From: Candidatus Roizmanbacteria bacterium CG02_land_8_20_14_3_00_36_15
GTDB lineage: Bacteria > Patescibacteriota > Microgenomatia > UBA1406 > GWC2-37-13
DNA length: 64,000 bases
Reading direction: 5' to 3'
Assembly (NCBI GenBank): GCA_002780795.1
Contig: PEUF01000030.1
Span: 22,579-86,578 of the forward strand
Positions 26,405 through 35,835 of this stretch are shown piece by piece. The notes beneath the pieces were generated by a model. The model was given only the letters and a program-made list of their open reading frames with translations, was not told where the DNA came from and did no database searches. The position numbers were made by a program, and so were the translations under genes. Within the stretch, counting starts at the first letter, position 1, and every line of letters starts with the position of its first letter.

Positions 26405-27487
26405 ATGTTATCAATCATTGTTTTGCTGACTTCTTTTATAATCGCCTATTGTTTAACTATTCCAACAATTTCTCTCGCTAAAAAATTACGCTTAGTCACC
26501 GACAAAAAGATTCGTTTTCATCCGGCACACACCCATGAAGGCATCATTCCTCGCGGTGGCGGTTTGCCAATTTACTTTTCCATTTTGATTACCTCGTTTA
26601 TTTTTCTACCAATTAATAAAATTATTTTCGGTATTCTGCTCTCAAGCGGCCTTTTGATCATCGTTGGTCTATTAGACGATTATTATGATTTATCTCCTTA
26701 CTTAAGATTTATTACTAATCTATTAATCTCAGCCTTAGTAATTGGCTTTGGTTTAGGTATTCCTTACCTATCTAATCCCTTTGGCGGAATAATTAAACTC
26801 GACCAGTGGCAAATTGTCATTAACTTTTTCGGAAAGCATTCGATTCTTGTCGTAGCTGATATTTTGGCAATCGTTTGGCTTAGTTGGATTATGAATATGG
26901 TTAACTGGAGTAAGGGTGTCGATGGCCAGTTACCCGGTTTTGTTGCTATAACTGCTTTCTTCTTAGGTATCTTGGCTCAACGATTTACGGCTCATGATAT
27001 TAGTGTCCAATCGGTGGCCCTTCTTAGTTTTATTGTCAGTGGTGCTTTTTTAGGCTTCCTTCCTTTTAACTTTTATCCACAAAAAATTATGCCTGGTTAT
27101 GGTGGCGGTGCTCTGGCTGGTTTTTTACTCGGTATTTTGTCAATCCTCTCTTTTGGCAAACTTGGTACTGCCGTCTTGATCCTTTCAATACCGATGATCG
27201 ATGCTTTTTATACTATCCTCCGTCGTTTAAAAAACAAAAAGTCGCCTTTTCGGGCTGACTGGGGTCATTTTCACCATCGCCTTCTGGAAATTGGTTGGGG
27301 AAGGAGACGGATCGCTGTCTTCTATTGGTTAGTGGCTTTAATTTTGGGCATTTCTAGTTTGTTTTTAAAAGGAAATGAAAAATTAATCGCGTTCATCACC
27401 GTTGCCGTATTGCTTTTAGTCTTCATTATTATTATTGAAAAGATGAAAAAGCAAAAGTTAAATACGACAATAGAAAGTAGAATATAG
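26405..27487 (+). CDS. WecA/MraY-type glycosyl-1-phosphate transferase
   Basis: 360 aa, about ten helices. Family motifs: GIIPRGGGLPIYFSI, GLLDDYYDLSPYLRF (DDxxD-like), NMVNWSKGVDGQLPGFV (NxxNxxDG), and the cytoplasmic loop FRADWGHFHHRLLEIGWG with the HxHHR-type motif. WecA-like members transfer HexNAc-1-phosphate from a UDP-sugar to undecaprenyl phosphate, starting a surface glycan. The HFHHRL motif favours WecA/TagO over MraY. Confidence 0.88.
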   Translation: MLSIIVLLTSFIIAYCLTIPTISLAKKLRLVTDKKIRFHPAHTHEGIIPRGGGLPIYFSILITSFIFLPINKIIFGILLSSGLLIIVGLLDDYYDLSPYLRFITNLLISALVIGFGLGIPYLSNPFGGIIKLDQWQIVINFFGKHSILVVADILAIVWLSWIMNMVNWSKGVDGQLPGFVAITAFFLGILAQRFTAHDISVQSVALLSFIVSGAFLGFLPFNFYPQKIMPGYGGGALAGFLLGILSILSFGKLGTAVLILSIPMIDAFYTILRRLKNKKSPFRADWGHFHHRLLEIGWGRRRIAVFYWLVALILGISSLFLKGNEKLIAFITVAVLLLVFIIIIEKMKKQKLNTTIESRI

Positions 27488-27532
27488 AAGGTAGGAGTTG
27501 ATGATAGAAGATTGAAGATGGATTTTATTGTT

Positions 27533-28768
27533 ATGAAGTATTTTATTAAAACCTTTGGTTGCCAACAAAATGTCGCCGACTCAGAAAGGATTGAGATGGC
27601 CCTGCTGGCTCGAGGCATGAGTAAAGCTCGATCTTACAAATCAGCTGATTATATTGTTGTCAACACCTGTATGGTTCGTCAATCAGCAGAAAATAGAATT
27701 TACGGTCTGGTGAATAATCTGTCTAAATTAAAAGTTAAAAATTTAAAATTAAAAATTATCTTGACGGGTTGCCTGGTCGGCCTAACTATCAGAGATAGAA
27801 CTGGTAAATATTTAAAACGATTAAGGAAAATTATGCCGGGCGTCGATGAGTTTATGTCGATCGAAAAGATAGGTTTTGATTACCCACCATTACGACAAGA
27901 TAGAATTTCCGCCTGGGTACCTATCTCCAACGGCTGTAATAATTTTTGTACCTTTTGTGTCGTTCCCTTTACCCGGGGACGGGAAATCAGCCGACCGTTT
28001 GATGAGATTATTAATGAATGTAAAAAATTGAAATCAAACGGGTATCGAACGGTAACTCTCCTCGGGCAAAACGTGAACTCATATGGAGCCAATCTAATTA
28101 AAAAACAAAAATCATTAATAAATCAAAAAGAAAGTGAAGACACCCATTTTGAACGACTTGGGAGGTGCACAGAAACGAGCACGCCCACGGAGATGAAAAA
28201 TGGGACGTCGAACTTTCTTAATAAACCCATTTATGTTAAACATCTCGGCCGTTACCGCATCCCTACTCTATTCCCCTATCTTCTTGAACAAGTCGCTCAT
28301 ATGGGCTTTAAAAGAGTTGATTTCATTTCCTCAAATCCCTGGGACTTTTCTGATGAATTAATCAATGTCATTGCCAGAAACAAAAAAATAACTCGAACAA
28401 TTCACTTACCAGTACAATCAGGAGACGATAACGTTTTAAAACGGATGAACCGATGGTACTCCCGCAACGAGTACCTTAAACTCGTCGCGAATTTAAAATT
28501 AAAAATTAGAAATTTAAAATTAACTACGGATATCATTGTGGGCTTTCCTGGAGAAACCGAGGAAGAATTTCAAAATACCGTTAAGCTTTGTAAAAAAGTC
28601 GGTTTTGAAAAAGCTTATATATCAGAGTATTCCTCTCGACCCTTCACCGCCGCTACTAAGCTAATGAAAGACGATGTTCCTCACAGCGTCAAAAAGAAAC
28701 GCTGGCGAATATTGGAAAATCTCATTAATCAACCGCGTTTAAAAAGAAGTTTTAATAAAATTAATTAG
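27533..28768 (+). CDS. MiaB-like radical-SAM methylthiotransferase, no TRAM domain seen
   Basis: 411 aa from ATG 27533 (MKYFIKTFGCQQNVADSER). The UPF0004 domain has its three Cys (GCQQN, NTCMV, GCLVG), and the radical-SAM site is NGCNNFCTFCVVPFTRGRE. LLGQNVNSYG and HLPVQSGDDNVLKRMNR place it in the MiaB group, which makes ms2i6A37 on tRNA. Two oddities: a ~45-residue insertion after NSYG whose DNA carries a palindrome (CCCATTTT/AAAATGGG), and an end at LKRSFNKIN, about 60 residues before a TRAM domain would finish. Confidence 0.88.
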   Translation: MKYFIKTFGCQQNVADSERIEMALLARGMSKARSYKSADYIVVNTCMVRQSAENRIYGLVNNLSKLKVKNLKLKIILTGCLVGLTIRDRTGKYLKRLRKIMPGVDEFMSIEKIGFDYPPLRQDRISAWVPISNGCNNFCTFCVVPFTRGREISRPFDEIINECKKLKSNGYRTVTLLGQNVNSYGANLIKKQKSLINQKESEDTHFERLGRCTETSTPTEMKNGTSNFLNKPIYVKHLGRYRIPTLFPYLLEQVAHMGFKRVDFISSNPWDFSDELINVIARNKKITRTIHLPVQSGDDNVLKRMNRWYSRNEYLKLVANLKLKIRNLKLTTDIIVGFPGETEEEFQNTVKLCKKVGFEKAYISEYSSRPFTAATKLMKDDVPHSVKKKRWRILENLINQPRLKRSFNKIN

Positions 28769-30007
28769 TTTGTCAATAAATGTTTTTGGCCTCATGGCGA
28801 TGTTTCTTAATTCCAGCCGGCCTTCTGTTTTAATTTCTTCACCGTGGTAGATGTTTGGGTATTTATTGGTCCTAAAATTCTTATCAATAACATGGGTTGC
28901 ACTTGTTACCGTAAGCCTATAAATGCCATTTGGCACCAAAAAAGCAAATTGACCATCATCCTTAGTTTGTTGAGGGTTAACCACTCCTCCAATAACATCG
29001 GATTCAGTTACTGGAATAAATAATCCACGAGAGTCTTTTTTGAAGATCTCCACTAAAACATCTCTAAGTGGTTTAAGATCTTTGCTGTCAAAAACTACAC
29101 CATGAGGATCCCACTGGATTTTAACACAGGTGGTTTCAGCCGTAAGAGAAACCATCTCGAAAGTCCCTTGTTTTAAACCGCTACCTCCACCACTAGCTTG
29201 GTCGATTGAACTTAAAGGCGTCATCGCATAAAAAACGTGTTTCATTTGTCCTTTAGTACGACTCTCCCACTCAAAAGGACCCAGATTACCATAGTCGTCG
29301 CTAAATCTTACTTGATTCGGATCACGTTGATCAATCGGTTGATTCTGCGAATCGACCAATGTCAGAAACTGATAATCTGCTCCAGCCAAATCATTGGTAA
29401 GATACTCAATCCCAAGAAGACTTTTATCAAGATTGGCATAACCGGTAGTACAGCGATAGTCAGAGGCAAATTCAAGACAATCAAAAATATAAGTTTTTTT
29501 TCTTAGTTTAAGTAAAGGGTGTTCTGTCGCTGAAATTCTCACCCGATGACCGCTTTGTTCTAAGCATTGGGCATTGTTTAAACAGGGCGTCGATTTGAGA
29601 CAAACCCACTGTTGACCCGTTACTCCGGTTAAGAAAGGAGCCGTGGTAGGTGTTACCATCGGAGTAATAATCATGGCTGGTTGTTGCACTGGTGTTGGGG
29701 TAGCGGTTGGGATAGCGGTTGGTATTGGTGTACCATTAGGAGGTGGAGGTGGGGGCGGTGACACGGGACAACATGTAGTGCTAGTTACATTACCACAACT
29801 ACATTGTAGCTTAACGCAGCCCGCTCCCCATGGCTTGGCTTCGTATCCAGAACCACAGCTAGGTTCACAAGACGCGGGAGGCCCAACAACTTCTTCACAC
29901 GTACCTACGCTACAACCTGATGTGCAGCTACAAGAAGCTTGAACATTTTTGTTTTTAATTCCAAAAATGGTCAAAAGAAGAAAGAAAACTACTAATAGTC
30001 TTTTCAT
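28739..30007 (-). CDS. Exported Cys-rich protein with Pro/Thr linker and carboxypeptidase-regulatory-like fold
   Basis: 422 aa. Signal peptide MKRLLVVFFLLLTIFG, then a Cys-rich segment (CSCTSGCSVGTCEEV, CSCGNVTSTTCC) to about residue 80, an eight-Pro run and a Pro/Thr linker, then a domain of unknown type. Near the C-terminus KDDGQFAFLVPNGIYRLTVT looks like a carboxypeptidase-regulatory or transthyretin-like beta-sandwich. Its ATG overlaps the stop of the upstream gene (30004-30007). The 3' end overlaps the miaB-like gene by 30 bp, convergently. No function assigned. Confidence 0.8.
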   Translation of the reverse strand: MKRLLVVFFLLLTIFGIKNKNVQASCSCTSGCSVGTCEEVVGPPASCEPSCGSGYEAKPWGAGCVKLQCSCGNVTSTTCCPVSPPPPPPPNGTPIPTAIPTATPTPVQQPAMIITPMVTPTTAPFLTGVTGQQWVCLKSTPCLNNAQCLEQSGHRVRISATEHPLLKLRKKTYIFDCLEFASDYRCTTGYANLDKSLLGIEYLTNDLAGADYQFLTLVDSQNQPIDQRDPNQVRFSDDYGNLGPFEWESRTKGQMKHVFYAMTPLSSIDQASGGGSGLKQGTFEMVSLTAETTCVKIQWDPHGVVFDSKDLKPLRDVLVEIFKKDSRGLFIPVTESDVIGGVVNPQQTKDDGQFAFLVPNGIYRLTVTSATHVIDKNFRTNKYPNIYHGEEIKTEGRLELRNIAMRPKTFIDKLINFIKTSF

Positions 30008-31122
30008 TTTTGGTCAATCAAACATTTCATTAGTAAAGCATTATTTCTTGTTTCATAAGAATAACTATTAAGATTAAAGCTGTGAAAAGCTCCTTTGTTA
30101 TCATCAAAACCTTTATTGATAATTCTTGAAAGACTATCGTTTTTAATAACAAAATACTTTCGGTTTTTTGAAATATTGTCATAATAGATCTGACTGGTAA
30201 GACAAAGTTCTGTTAGTTGATTAATATCAAGGGCGTTGCGATCAGTATCGGTAAACCGATTATATAGATCATTGGCAAAACCAAGATATGTCTTGTCCTT
30301 TGTCGCCAAATAAAGATCAAGTGAGGCTGTTGTTAGATAAGCAGAGTCAGAAGGTAAAAGATTGTTTCTTAAATAATATTCTTTTGCATTAATAAAATAC
30401 GTCTCGGCGATTTTTAGGAATTCATTATTGTCAAACCAATGGTACATACTGACAAAGTCAGAAATCATTGTATTATAAATAGCAAATCGTCTCGGATCTT
30501 TGGGGAAAATTTTATCTAGACTGTTGCTGTTAAGGATGTTTAGAAGATCAATCCGAGCCAGAAAATAATTATTGTTTTGACAGATGTTTTTTAAATGATT
30601 TTTATATTCATCATTAAAAACGCTGTCTTTTGCCATCTCATAAAGGAATCGACAGTGCCAAAAATCTGGTTGGTAGACCCTGAGCCAATCGTCCTCTATC
30701 TCTGACCTTTTAGAATATTTAACAATATCTTGCTTTATCTGGTTAAGTTCTGTTTCGTCTCCCGATTCTTTATAGTGTTCGTATTGACTCCATAAAACTG
30801 CAATGCTTACTTGCTTGTCGGTAGGCGCTAGCTGACAATTTTTTTTATTACTACAAAGTAAGGCGTAGTAATATTGATCATCGGCGGAATTCTTCATGCT
30901 TTTTAACCAATTGTTTACCTTGTCAACTATTTCTTTTTTTGCCGGTTGAGTCTTGTCGTTTGGTAAAATTGACTCATTAAAGTAAGTCGTTGGCTGTATT
31001 GTGGAATTTATAAGTTTGTCTTTTCGCTGCTTCTCTTTTTTTTGAATCAACACGATTAAAACTATAATAAACAAAAGAATTAAAAACGCAATAATTATCA
31101 AAAGTTTTCTACTATTTGTCAT
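30004..31122 (-). CDS. Membrane-anchored helical protein of unknown function
   Basis: 372 aa. One N-terminal helix (LLIIIAFLILLFIIVLIVLI) anchors a long, largely alpha-helical exported region with repeated Tyr/Asp-rich helices (e.g. YYALLCSNKKNCQLAP, YHWFDNNEFLKIAETYF). The helical repeats recall alpha/alpha-toroid glycoside hydrolases, but no catalytic motif is recognised. It is coupled to the Cys-rich exported protein by a 4-bp overlap, so the two likely act together at the surface. Confidence 0.75.
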   Translation of the reverse strand: MTNSRKLLIIIAFLILLFIIVLIVLIQKKEKQRKDKLINSTIQPTTYFNESILPNDKTQPAKKEIVDKVNNWLKSMKNSADDQYYYALLCSNKKNCQLAPTDKQVSIAVLWSQYEHYKESGDETELNQIKQDIVKYSKRSEIEDDWLRVYQPDFWHCRFLYEMAKDSVFNDEYKNHLKNICQNNNYFLARIDLLNILNSNSLDKIFPKDPRRFAIYNTMISDFVSMYHWFDNNEFLKIAETYFINAKEYYLRNNLLPSDSAYLTTASLDLYLATKDKTYLGFANDLYNRFTDTDRNALDINQLTELCLTSQIYYDNISKNRKYFVIKNDSLSRIINKGFDDNKGAFHSFNLNSYSYETRNNALLMKCLIDQK

Positions 31123-31300
31123 TAATATAGTTAACTCTAAAAATTATTAATCATACATTAATAAATATATATTATATTATTTAGACTATCCAGTCATCTG
31201 AATTTCCTTACATAAAAAGTAATTTTATCTTTAGCTTATTATTAAAGCTTCGAGGGTTGATAACTTATTGGGTTATCGCGAAGGCGGGTTAAAAAAATGA

Positions 31301-31306
31301 TAAAAT
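31301..31306 (+). promoter_or_regulatory. -10 element 7 nt before rfbB start
   Basis: TAAAAT ends 7 nt before ATG 31314, so the mRNA would start at or next to the start codon. No good -35 is seen. A small hairpin (GATAAC/GTTATC, 31259-31277) lies just upstream. Confidence 0.4.
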
Positions 31307-31313
31307 ATTAGGT

Positions 31314-32330
31314 ATGAAAGTTTTAGTGACAGGCGGGGCGGGTTTCATCGGCTCGAATTTTATTCTTTACTGGTTAAAAAACCACCCTAAAGATAAAATC
31401 ATCAATCTAGATAAACTAACCTATGCAGGCAATCTTGATAATCTCAAATCTGTAGAAAATAACCCTAACTATAAATTTATTAAAGGAGATATTTGTGATC
31501 CAAAATTTGTTAACTTTTTAATCTATAATGAGCAGATTGAAATAATTGTTCACTTCGCTGCTGAATCACACGTTGACCGATCCATCTTAAATCCGGCCCC
31601 ATTTATTAAAACCAATATTGAAGGCACCTATATTCTTCTTGAAGCCGCTTTAAAAAATAAAATTAAAAGGTTCCATCATATCTCTACTGATGAGGTTTTT
31701 GGCGCTTTGAAACTTGGTAGTAAGACAAAATTTAATCTCAATACTCCATATAATCCAAGGAGTCCGTATTCCGCCTCAAAAGCCGCCGCCGACCATTTAG
31801 TACACGCCTATTACATTACTTATAATTTACCAATAACTATTTCTAACTGTTCTAACAACTTCGGCCCTTATCAATTTCCTGAAAAGCTTATTCCTTTGAT
31901 TATCACCAATATTTTGGAAGGAAAAAAAGTACCGGTCTACGGTGACGGTCTTTATGTCCGTGACTGGCTTTATGTCGAGGATCACTGCCGGGCGATTGAC
32001 TTGATACTGCAAAAAGGAAAGCTCGGAGAAACCTATCTTGTCGGCGGCTTGACTGATGACATTTCTAATCTTGAGGTGGTGAAAAAAATTATCAAAATTA
32101 TGGGTAGGTCCGAGAAGATTGTCGAATTTGTTAAAGACCGTCCCGGCCATGACCGCCGCTATGCCATCGACTGGACTAAAATTAAAGCCGAACTTGGTTG
32201 GCAACCAGAATTTGACTTTGATACCTATTTAAAATACACCGTTGATTGGTATACTAGAAATTTAGATTGGTGGAAAAGGGTGAAAACGGGAGAGTACCAA
32301 GAATATTACAAAAAGCAATACTGTAAATAA
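31314..32330 (+). CDS. rfbB: dTDP-glucose 4,6-dehydratase
   Basis: 338 aa. Extended SDR: TGGAGFIGSNF NAD site, DKLTYAGNLDNL, AAESHVDRSI, catalytic STDEVFG and YSASKAAADHL (Tyr-x3-Lys), and SNNFGPYQFPEKLIPL with RDWLYVEDHCRA. It turns dTDP-glucose into dTDP-4-keto-6-deoxyglucose, the precursor of dTDP-rhamnose and other deoxysugars. The remaining rhamnose genes (rfbA, C, D) are not in this window. It heads the nucleotide-sugar run to 35830. Confidence 0.95.
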   Translation: MKVLVTGGAGFIGSNFILYWLKNHPKDKIINLDKLTYAGNLDNLKSVENNPNYKFIKGDICDPKFVNFLIYNEQIEIIVHFAAESHVDRSILNPAPFIKTNIEGTYILLEAALKNKIKRFHHISTDEVFGALKLGSKTKFNLNTPYNPRSPYSASKAAADHLVHAYYITYNLPITISNCSNNFGPYQFPEKLIPLIITNILEGKKVPVYGDGLYVRDWLYVEDHCRAIDLILQKGKLGETYLVGGLTDDISNLEVVKKIIKIMGRSEKIVEFVKDRPGHDRRYAIDWTKIKAELGWQPEFDFDTYLKYTVDWYTRNLDWWKRVKTGEYQEYYKKQYCK

Positions 32331-32461
32331 TTTAAAGTTCAAAAATCAAAATGCAAAATTATCTATTCGACAAGCTCAAGATCCTGAGGTTATCGAAGGA
32401 CAATTCAAAATTAAAAATTTTAAACTGCAATTTTTAACTTTGCACTTTAAACTTTTAACTT
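32331..32461. repeat. AAGTTCAAA-family repeat with a nested GC-richer element
   Basis: AT-rich words (TTTAAAGTTCAAAAATC, TTTTAACTTTGCACTTTAAAC) flank a GC-richer insert at about 32366-32400 (TTCGACAAGCTCAAGATCC, then GGTTATCGAAGGA). Relatives of the insert (CTGAGCTTGCCGAA) lie at 61569-61583 and 62116-62129, so one repeat type sits inside another. Confidence 0.75.
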
Positions 32462-33760
32462 ATGACTATAACATTCATCGGTCACGGTTATGTAGGACTG
32501 GTTACTGCCTGTATTTTTGCTGACTTTGGCAATGAGGTTTTCGTCGTTGGCCATACTAAAGAGAAGGTTGCCCGGCTTAGAAAAGGCGATCCAATTATAT
32601 ATGAGCCAACCCTGAAAGAACTTCTTAAAAAAAATCTCCAAGCCAAAAGACTTCATTTTACCCTTGATTTCCAAGAGGCTATTCCTCGATCGGAAATCGT
32701 CTTTATCGCTGTCGGCACGCCCCCAAAAGATAATGGCGAAGCTGATCTTTCGGCCATTTTTGATGTCTCGCGAAAACTAGCCAAATACTTAAAGAGGGGT
32801 TTGACCGTGGTAGCCTGTAAAAGCACCGTTCCTGTTGGTACCAACAAAAAGATTGAGGCTATCCTTCTCAAGCATAAACCAAAAGGAGCCGAGATCGCCG
32901 TTGCCTCCTGTCCAGAATTTCTACGTGAAGGAACGGCAATCTATGACACGCTCAATCCCGACAGAGTGGTCATCGGTACATCCTCAAAAAAAGCAGCGGA
33001 AAAACTGATTGAGCTTCATAAATCTTTGAATGGTAAACGAGTCATGACTGATCTGGCTTCCGCGGAACTGATCAAATACACCGCCAACAGTATGCTGGCA
33101 ACAAAAATATCTTTTGCTAACTTAATTTCTTTCTACTGCGAGAAAACCGGAGCTGATGTTGAAACTGTCTTAGATGCGGTTGGTCTAGACGAGCGTATTG
33201 GTCGGGTATTTATGAACCCAGGAGTCGGCTATGGTGGATCTTGCTTGCCAAAAGATGTCAAAGCCATCACTCAAACCGGAAGCAACTTGAACATTAATGT
33301 CGATTTTTTAAAGGCGATAGAAAATATTAATCAAACCGCCCAAAAAAACCTAATTCAAAAAATTAAAAGATACTCCCCTGGTAAGAAAATAGCTATTTGG
33401 GGACTAAGTTTCAAACCTGACACCGACGACATCAGAGAAGCACCATCCATTAACATCATAAATCAGCTGCTTGAATTGGGTTTTAAAATCTTCGCCTATG
33501 ATCCGGTGGCCAACACTAACATCAAAAAAATATTTGTTAATAAAATTAATTTACTAACCGATCAGAATAAACCGCTAGAAAATGCCGATGCTCTAGTCAT
33601 TCTTACCGAATGGAATGAGTTTAAACAGACAGATCTTAAGAATATTAAAAAATTATTAAAGTATCCGGTAATCTTTGATGGCCGTAACCTTTATAACCCT
33701 CAACTGATGAAAAAGTTGGGTTTTAAATATTTTTCTGTGGGAAGAAAATCTGTTTTGTAA
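32462..33760 (+). CDS. ugd: UDP-glucose 6-dehydrogenase
   Basis: 432 aa. GHGYVGLVTACIFADFGNEV is the NAD-binding start, followed by YEPTLKELL, CPEFLREGTA, the catalytic Cys in GYGGSCLPKDVKA, and the C-terminal UDP-binding domain with GLSFKPDTDDIREAPS. It oxidises UDP-glucose to UDP-glucuronate, the substrate of the decarboxylase encoded next. Confidence 0.96.
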   Translation: MTITFIGHGYVGLVTACIFADFGNEVFVVGHTKEKVARLRKGDPIIYEPTLKELLKKNLQAKRLHFTLDFQEAIPRSEIVFIAVGTPPKDNGEADLSAIFDVSRKLAKYLKRGLTVVACKSTVPVGTNKKIEAILLKHKPKGAEIAVASCPEFLREGTAIYDTLNPDRVVIGTSSKKAAEKLIELHKSLNGKRVMTDLASAELIKYTANSMLATKISFANLISFYCEKTGADVETVLDAVGLDERIGRVFMNPGVGYGGSCLPKDVKAITQTGSNLNINVDFLKAIENINQTAQKNLIQKIKRYSPGKKIAIWGLSFKPDTDDIREAPSINIINQLLELGFKIFAYDPVANTNIKKIFVNKINLLTDQNKPLENADALVILTEWNEFKQTDLKNIKKLLKYPVIFDGRNLYNPQLMKKLGFKYFSVGRKSVL

Positions 33761-33770
33761 AAGTTATTTT

Positions 33771-34724
33771 ATGAAAATTCTTATTGCTGGTGGAGCCGGT
33801 TTTATTGGTTCACATCTTTGTGAAAAATTACTAAAAGATGATCATCAAATTGTTTGCGTTGATAATCTATTAACCGGATCAGAAAAAAACATCGCTGATT
33901 TGAAAACAAATAGTAACTTTTCTTTTATTAGTCATAATATTATAAAACCATTAAACTTTGATCAAAAAATTGATGCGGTTTTTCATTTAGCTTCTCCTGC
34001 TTCTCCAAATCATCATAGTAAGTTAAGTTACCATGCCTTGCCTATAGAAACAATGCTCGCCAATACCAGCGGAACCTTAGAGCTCTTAAAATTCGCCAAA
34101 AAAAATCAGGCCAAGTTTTTATTTGCTTCAACTTCGGAAGTTTATGGTGACCCGGAAAAACATCCTCAAAGCGAAGACTACCGAGGTAATACCTCAACCA
34201 CCGGTCCCCGCTCAGTTTATGATGAGTCAAAAAGATTCGGCGAAACTCTGACTGCCTACTTTTGGAGAAAAGAAGGGGTTGACGGCCGGGTTGCTCGTAT
34301 TTTCAACACTTATGGACCACGAATGCTTAAAGACGATATGAGAATGTTGGTTAATTTTATTCACCAAGCGGTGACCGGGAAGCCGATCACTATCTATGGA
34401 AATGGTAAACAAACACGTTCGCTTTGTTATATTGACGATATGGTCAAAGGACTAACAAGGTTAATGTTCTATCCCAAAACAAAAGCAAAAATAGTTAATC
34501 TTGGTTCAACACAAGAACATACTGTCTTAGAATATGCCCAGTTGGTAAAAAAAATTACAAGCTCAACCAGCAAAATTGTTTTTACTGAAGGACTTCCTCC
34601 AGATGATCCAAAACGAAGACAACCGGATATTTCTAAAGCAAAAAAAATTTTGAACTGGCGACCAAAAATATCGCTCGAAGAGGGAATAAAAAAAATGGTT
34701 ATTTATTTTAAAAATAATTTTTAG
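33771..34724 (+). CDS. uxs: UDP-glucuronate decarboxylase (UDP-xylose synthase)
   Basis: 317 aa. SDR with GGAGFIGSHLCEKLL, the UXS-typical HLASPASPNHH, catalytic STSEVYGDP and YDESKRFGE, and ARIFNTYGPRM. This combination separates UXS from generic epimerases. It follows ugd by 10 bp, so UDP-glucose to UDP-glucuronate to UDP-xylose can be made by consecutive genes. Its TAG shares one base with the GTG of the next gene. Confidence 0.93.
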   Translation: MKILIAGGAGFIGSHLCEKLLKDDHQIVCVDNLLTGSEKNIADLKTNSNFSFISHNIIKPLNFDQKIDAVFHLASPASPNHHSKLSYHALPIETMLANTSGTLELLKFAKKNQAKFLFASTSEVYGDPEKHPQSEDYRGNTSTTGPRSVYDESKRFGETLTAYFWRKEGVDGRVARIFNTYGPRMLKDDMRMLVNFIHQAVTGKPITIYGNGKQTRSLCYIDDMVKGLTRLMFYPKTKAKIVNLGSTQEHTVLEYAQLVKKITSSTSKIVFTEGLPPDDPKRRQPDISKAKKILNWRPKISLEEGIKKMVIYFKNNF

Positions 34725-35830
34725 TGAAAAAAGCAGTTATAGTTCTACCAACATATAATGAGGCGAAAAATGTTGAGGAACTAATTCCTAAAATATTTCA
34801 GATAGCGGCCACCGTCGCCAACTGGGAAATTCACGTCATTATCGTCGACAGTTACTCACCTGATCGAACAGAAGATGCAGTAATTAAGCTAATCAAGCGC
34901 TATCCTCGCCTTCACTTGTTACGACTGAAAGAAAGAGGTCTTGGTCTTGCTTACCTATCAGGCTTTAAAACGGCTATTGAAAAGTTACAACCATATTTAT
35001 TGTTTGAAATGGATGCCGACCTTTCCCACGATCCAAAAAATATTCCCGAATTTTTAAAAGCAATCGAGGCCGGATCGGATTTTGTCATCGGATCGCGTTA
35101 TATGAAGGGTGGATCAATCCCTAATGATTGGGGGGTTCATCGCAAAATATTCTCTTTTTTTGGAAATTTGATTATTCGATTAGGCTTTATGAAACCGAAA
35201 ATTACGGAATGGACGAATGGTTACCGGGCGATTAAGGTCTGGGTAATTAAGTCGACAAGCGACCAACTAAAGAATTATTCCGGCTACGTTTTCCAAATCG
35301 CTGCGATCGACAGAGCATTAAAACAGGGAGCGAGAATATCTGAAATCCCCATCAAGTTTGTAGATAGAAAGCATGGCCAATCAAAAATTAGCTTTCCCCA
35401 ATATATATTTGATATTTTCCTTTATATTTTCACTAACTCCTCGTTCGTTAAATATGTCATCGTCGGCATGACCGGTTTTGTGATTGACTTTGGCCTTTCC
35501 TTTATTTTTATTGAAAAACTAAAAGCTTTAGTTTGGTTCTCAACAATTATCAGTGCTGAAACAGCTATTATCTCCAACTTCCTCCTCAATAACTCTTGGA
35601 GTTTTTCCCATAAAAAACTTGAGGGTGGTTTATTAACCTATATTCCTCAGTTTTTAAAATTTAATCTTGTTTCGGCTGGATCTTTAATTATTCAAGCTGG
35701 CGGTATTCAACTATTCGTTAATATTTTTGGCCGGGAGCTTTGGTATCTCTATAAAACAATTATCATTATCTTCATCATCATCCCTTATTCATATATCCTT
35801 TATAATAAAGTGATTTGGAAAGAAAGATAA
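34724..35830 (+). CDS. DPM1-like glycosyltransferase fused to GtrA domain
   Basis: 368 aa, GTG start overlapping the uxs stop by 1 bp. Residues 1-235: GT2 of the dolichyl-phosphate-mannose type (VLPTYNEAKNVEELIP, DSYSPDRTED, EMDADLSHDP, IGSRYMKGGSIPNDWG, EIPIKFVDRKHGQSK). Residues 240-365: four-helix GtrA domain (FVKYVIVGMTGFVIDFGLSF, NFLLNNSWSF). It likely charges polyprenyl phosphate with a sugar and flips it, feeding the GT-C enzyme type encoded at 24756. Confidence 0.92.
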   Translation: MKKAVIVLPTYNEAKNVEELIPKIFQIAATVANWEIHVIIVDSYSPDRTEDAVIKLIKRYPRLHLLRLKERGLGLAYLSGFKTAIEKLQPYLLFEMDADLSHDPKNIPEFLKAIEAGSDFVIGSRYMKGGSIPNDWGVHRKIFSFFGNLIIRLGFMKPKITEWTNGYRAIKVWVIKSTSDQLKNYSGYVFQIAAIDRALKQGARISEIPIKFVDRKHGQSKISFPQYIFDIFLYIFTNSSFVKYVIVGMTGFVIDFGLSFIFIEKLKALVWFSTIISAETAIISNFLLNNSWSFSHKKLEGGLLTYIPQFLKFNLVSAGSLIIQAGGIQLFVNIFGRELWYLYKTIIIIFIIIPYSYILYNKVIWKER

Positions 35831-35835
35831 GTTTT

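Noticed and set aside
29643..29942. 99-codon plus-strand frame rich in Gly and Val
   Set aside because: It is the antisense shadow of the Cys/Pro-rich exported protein.
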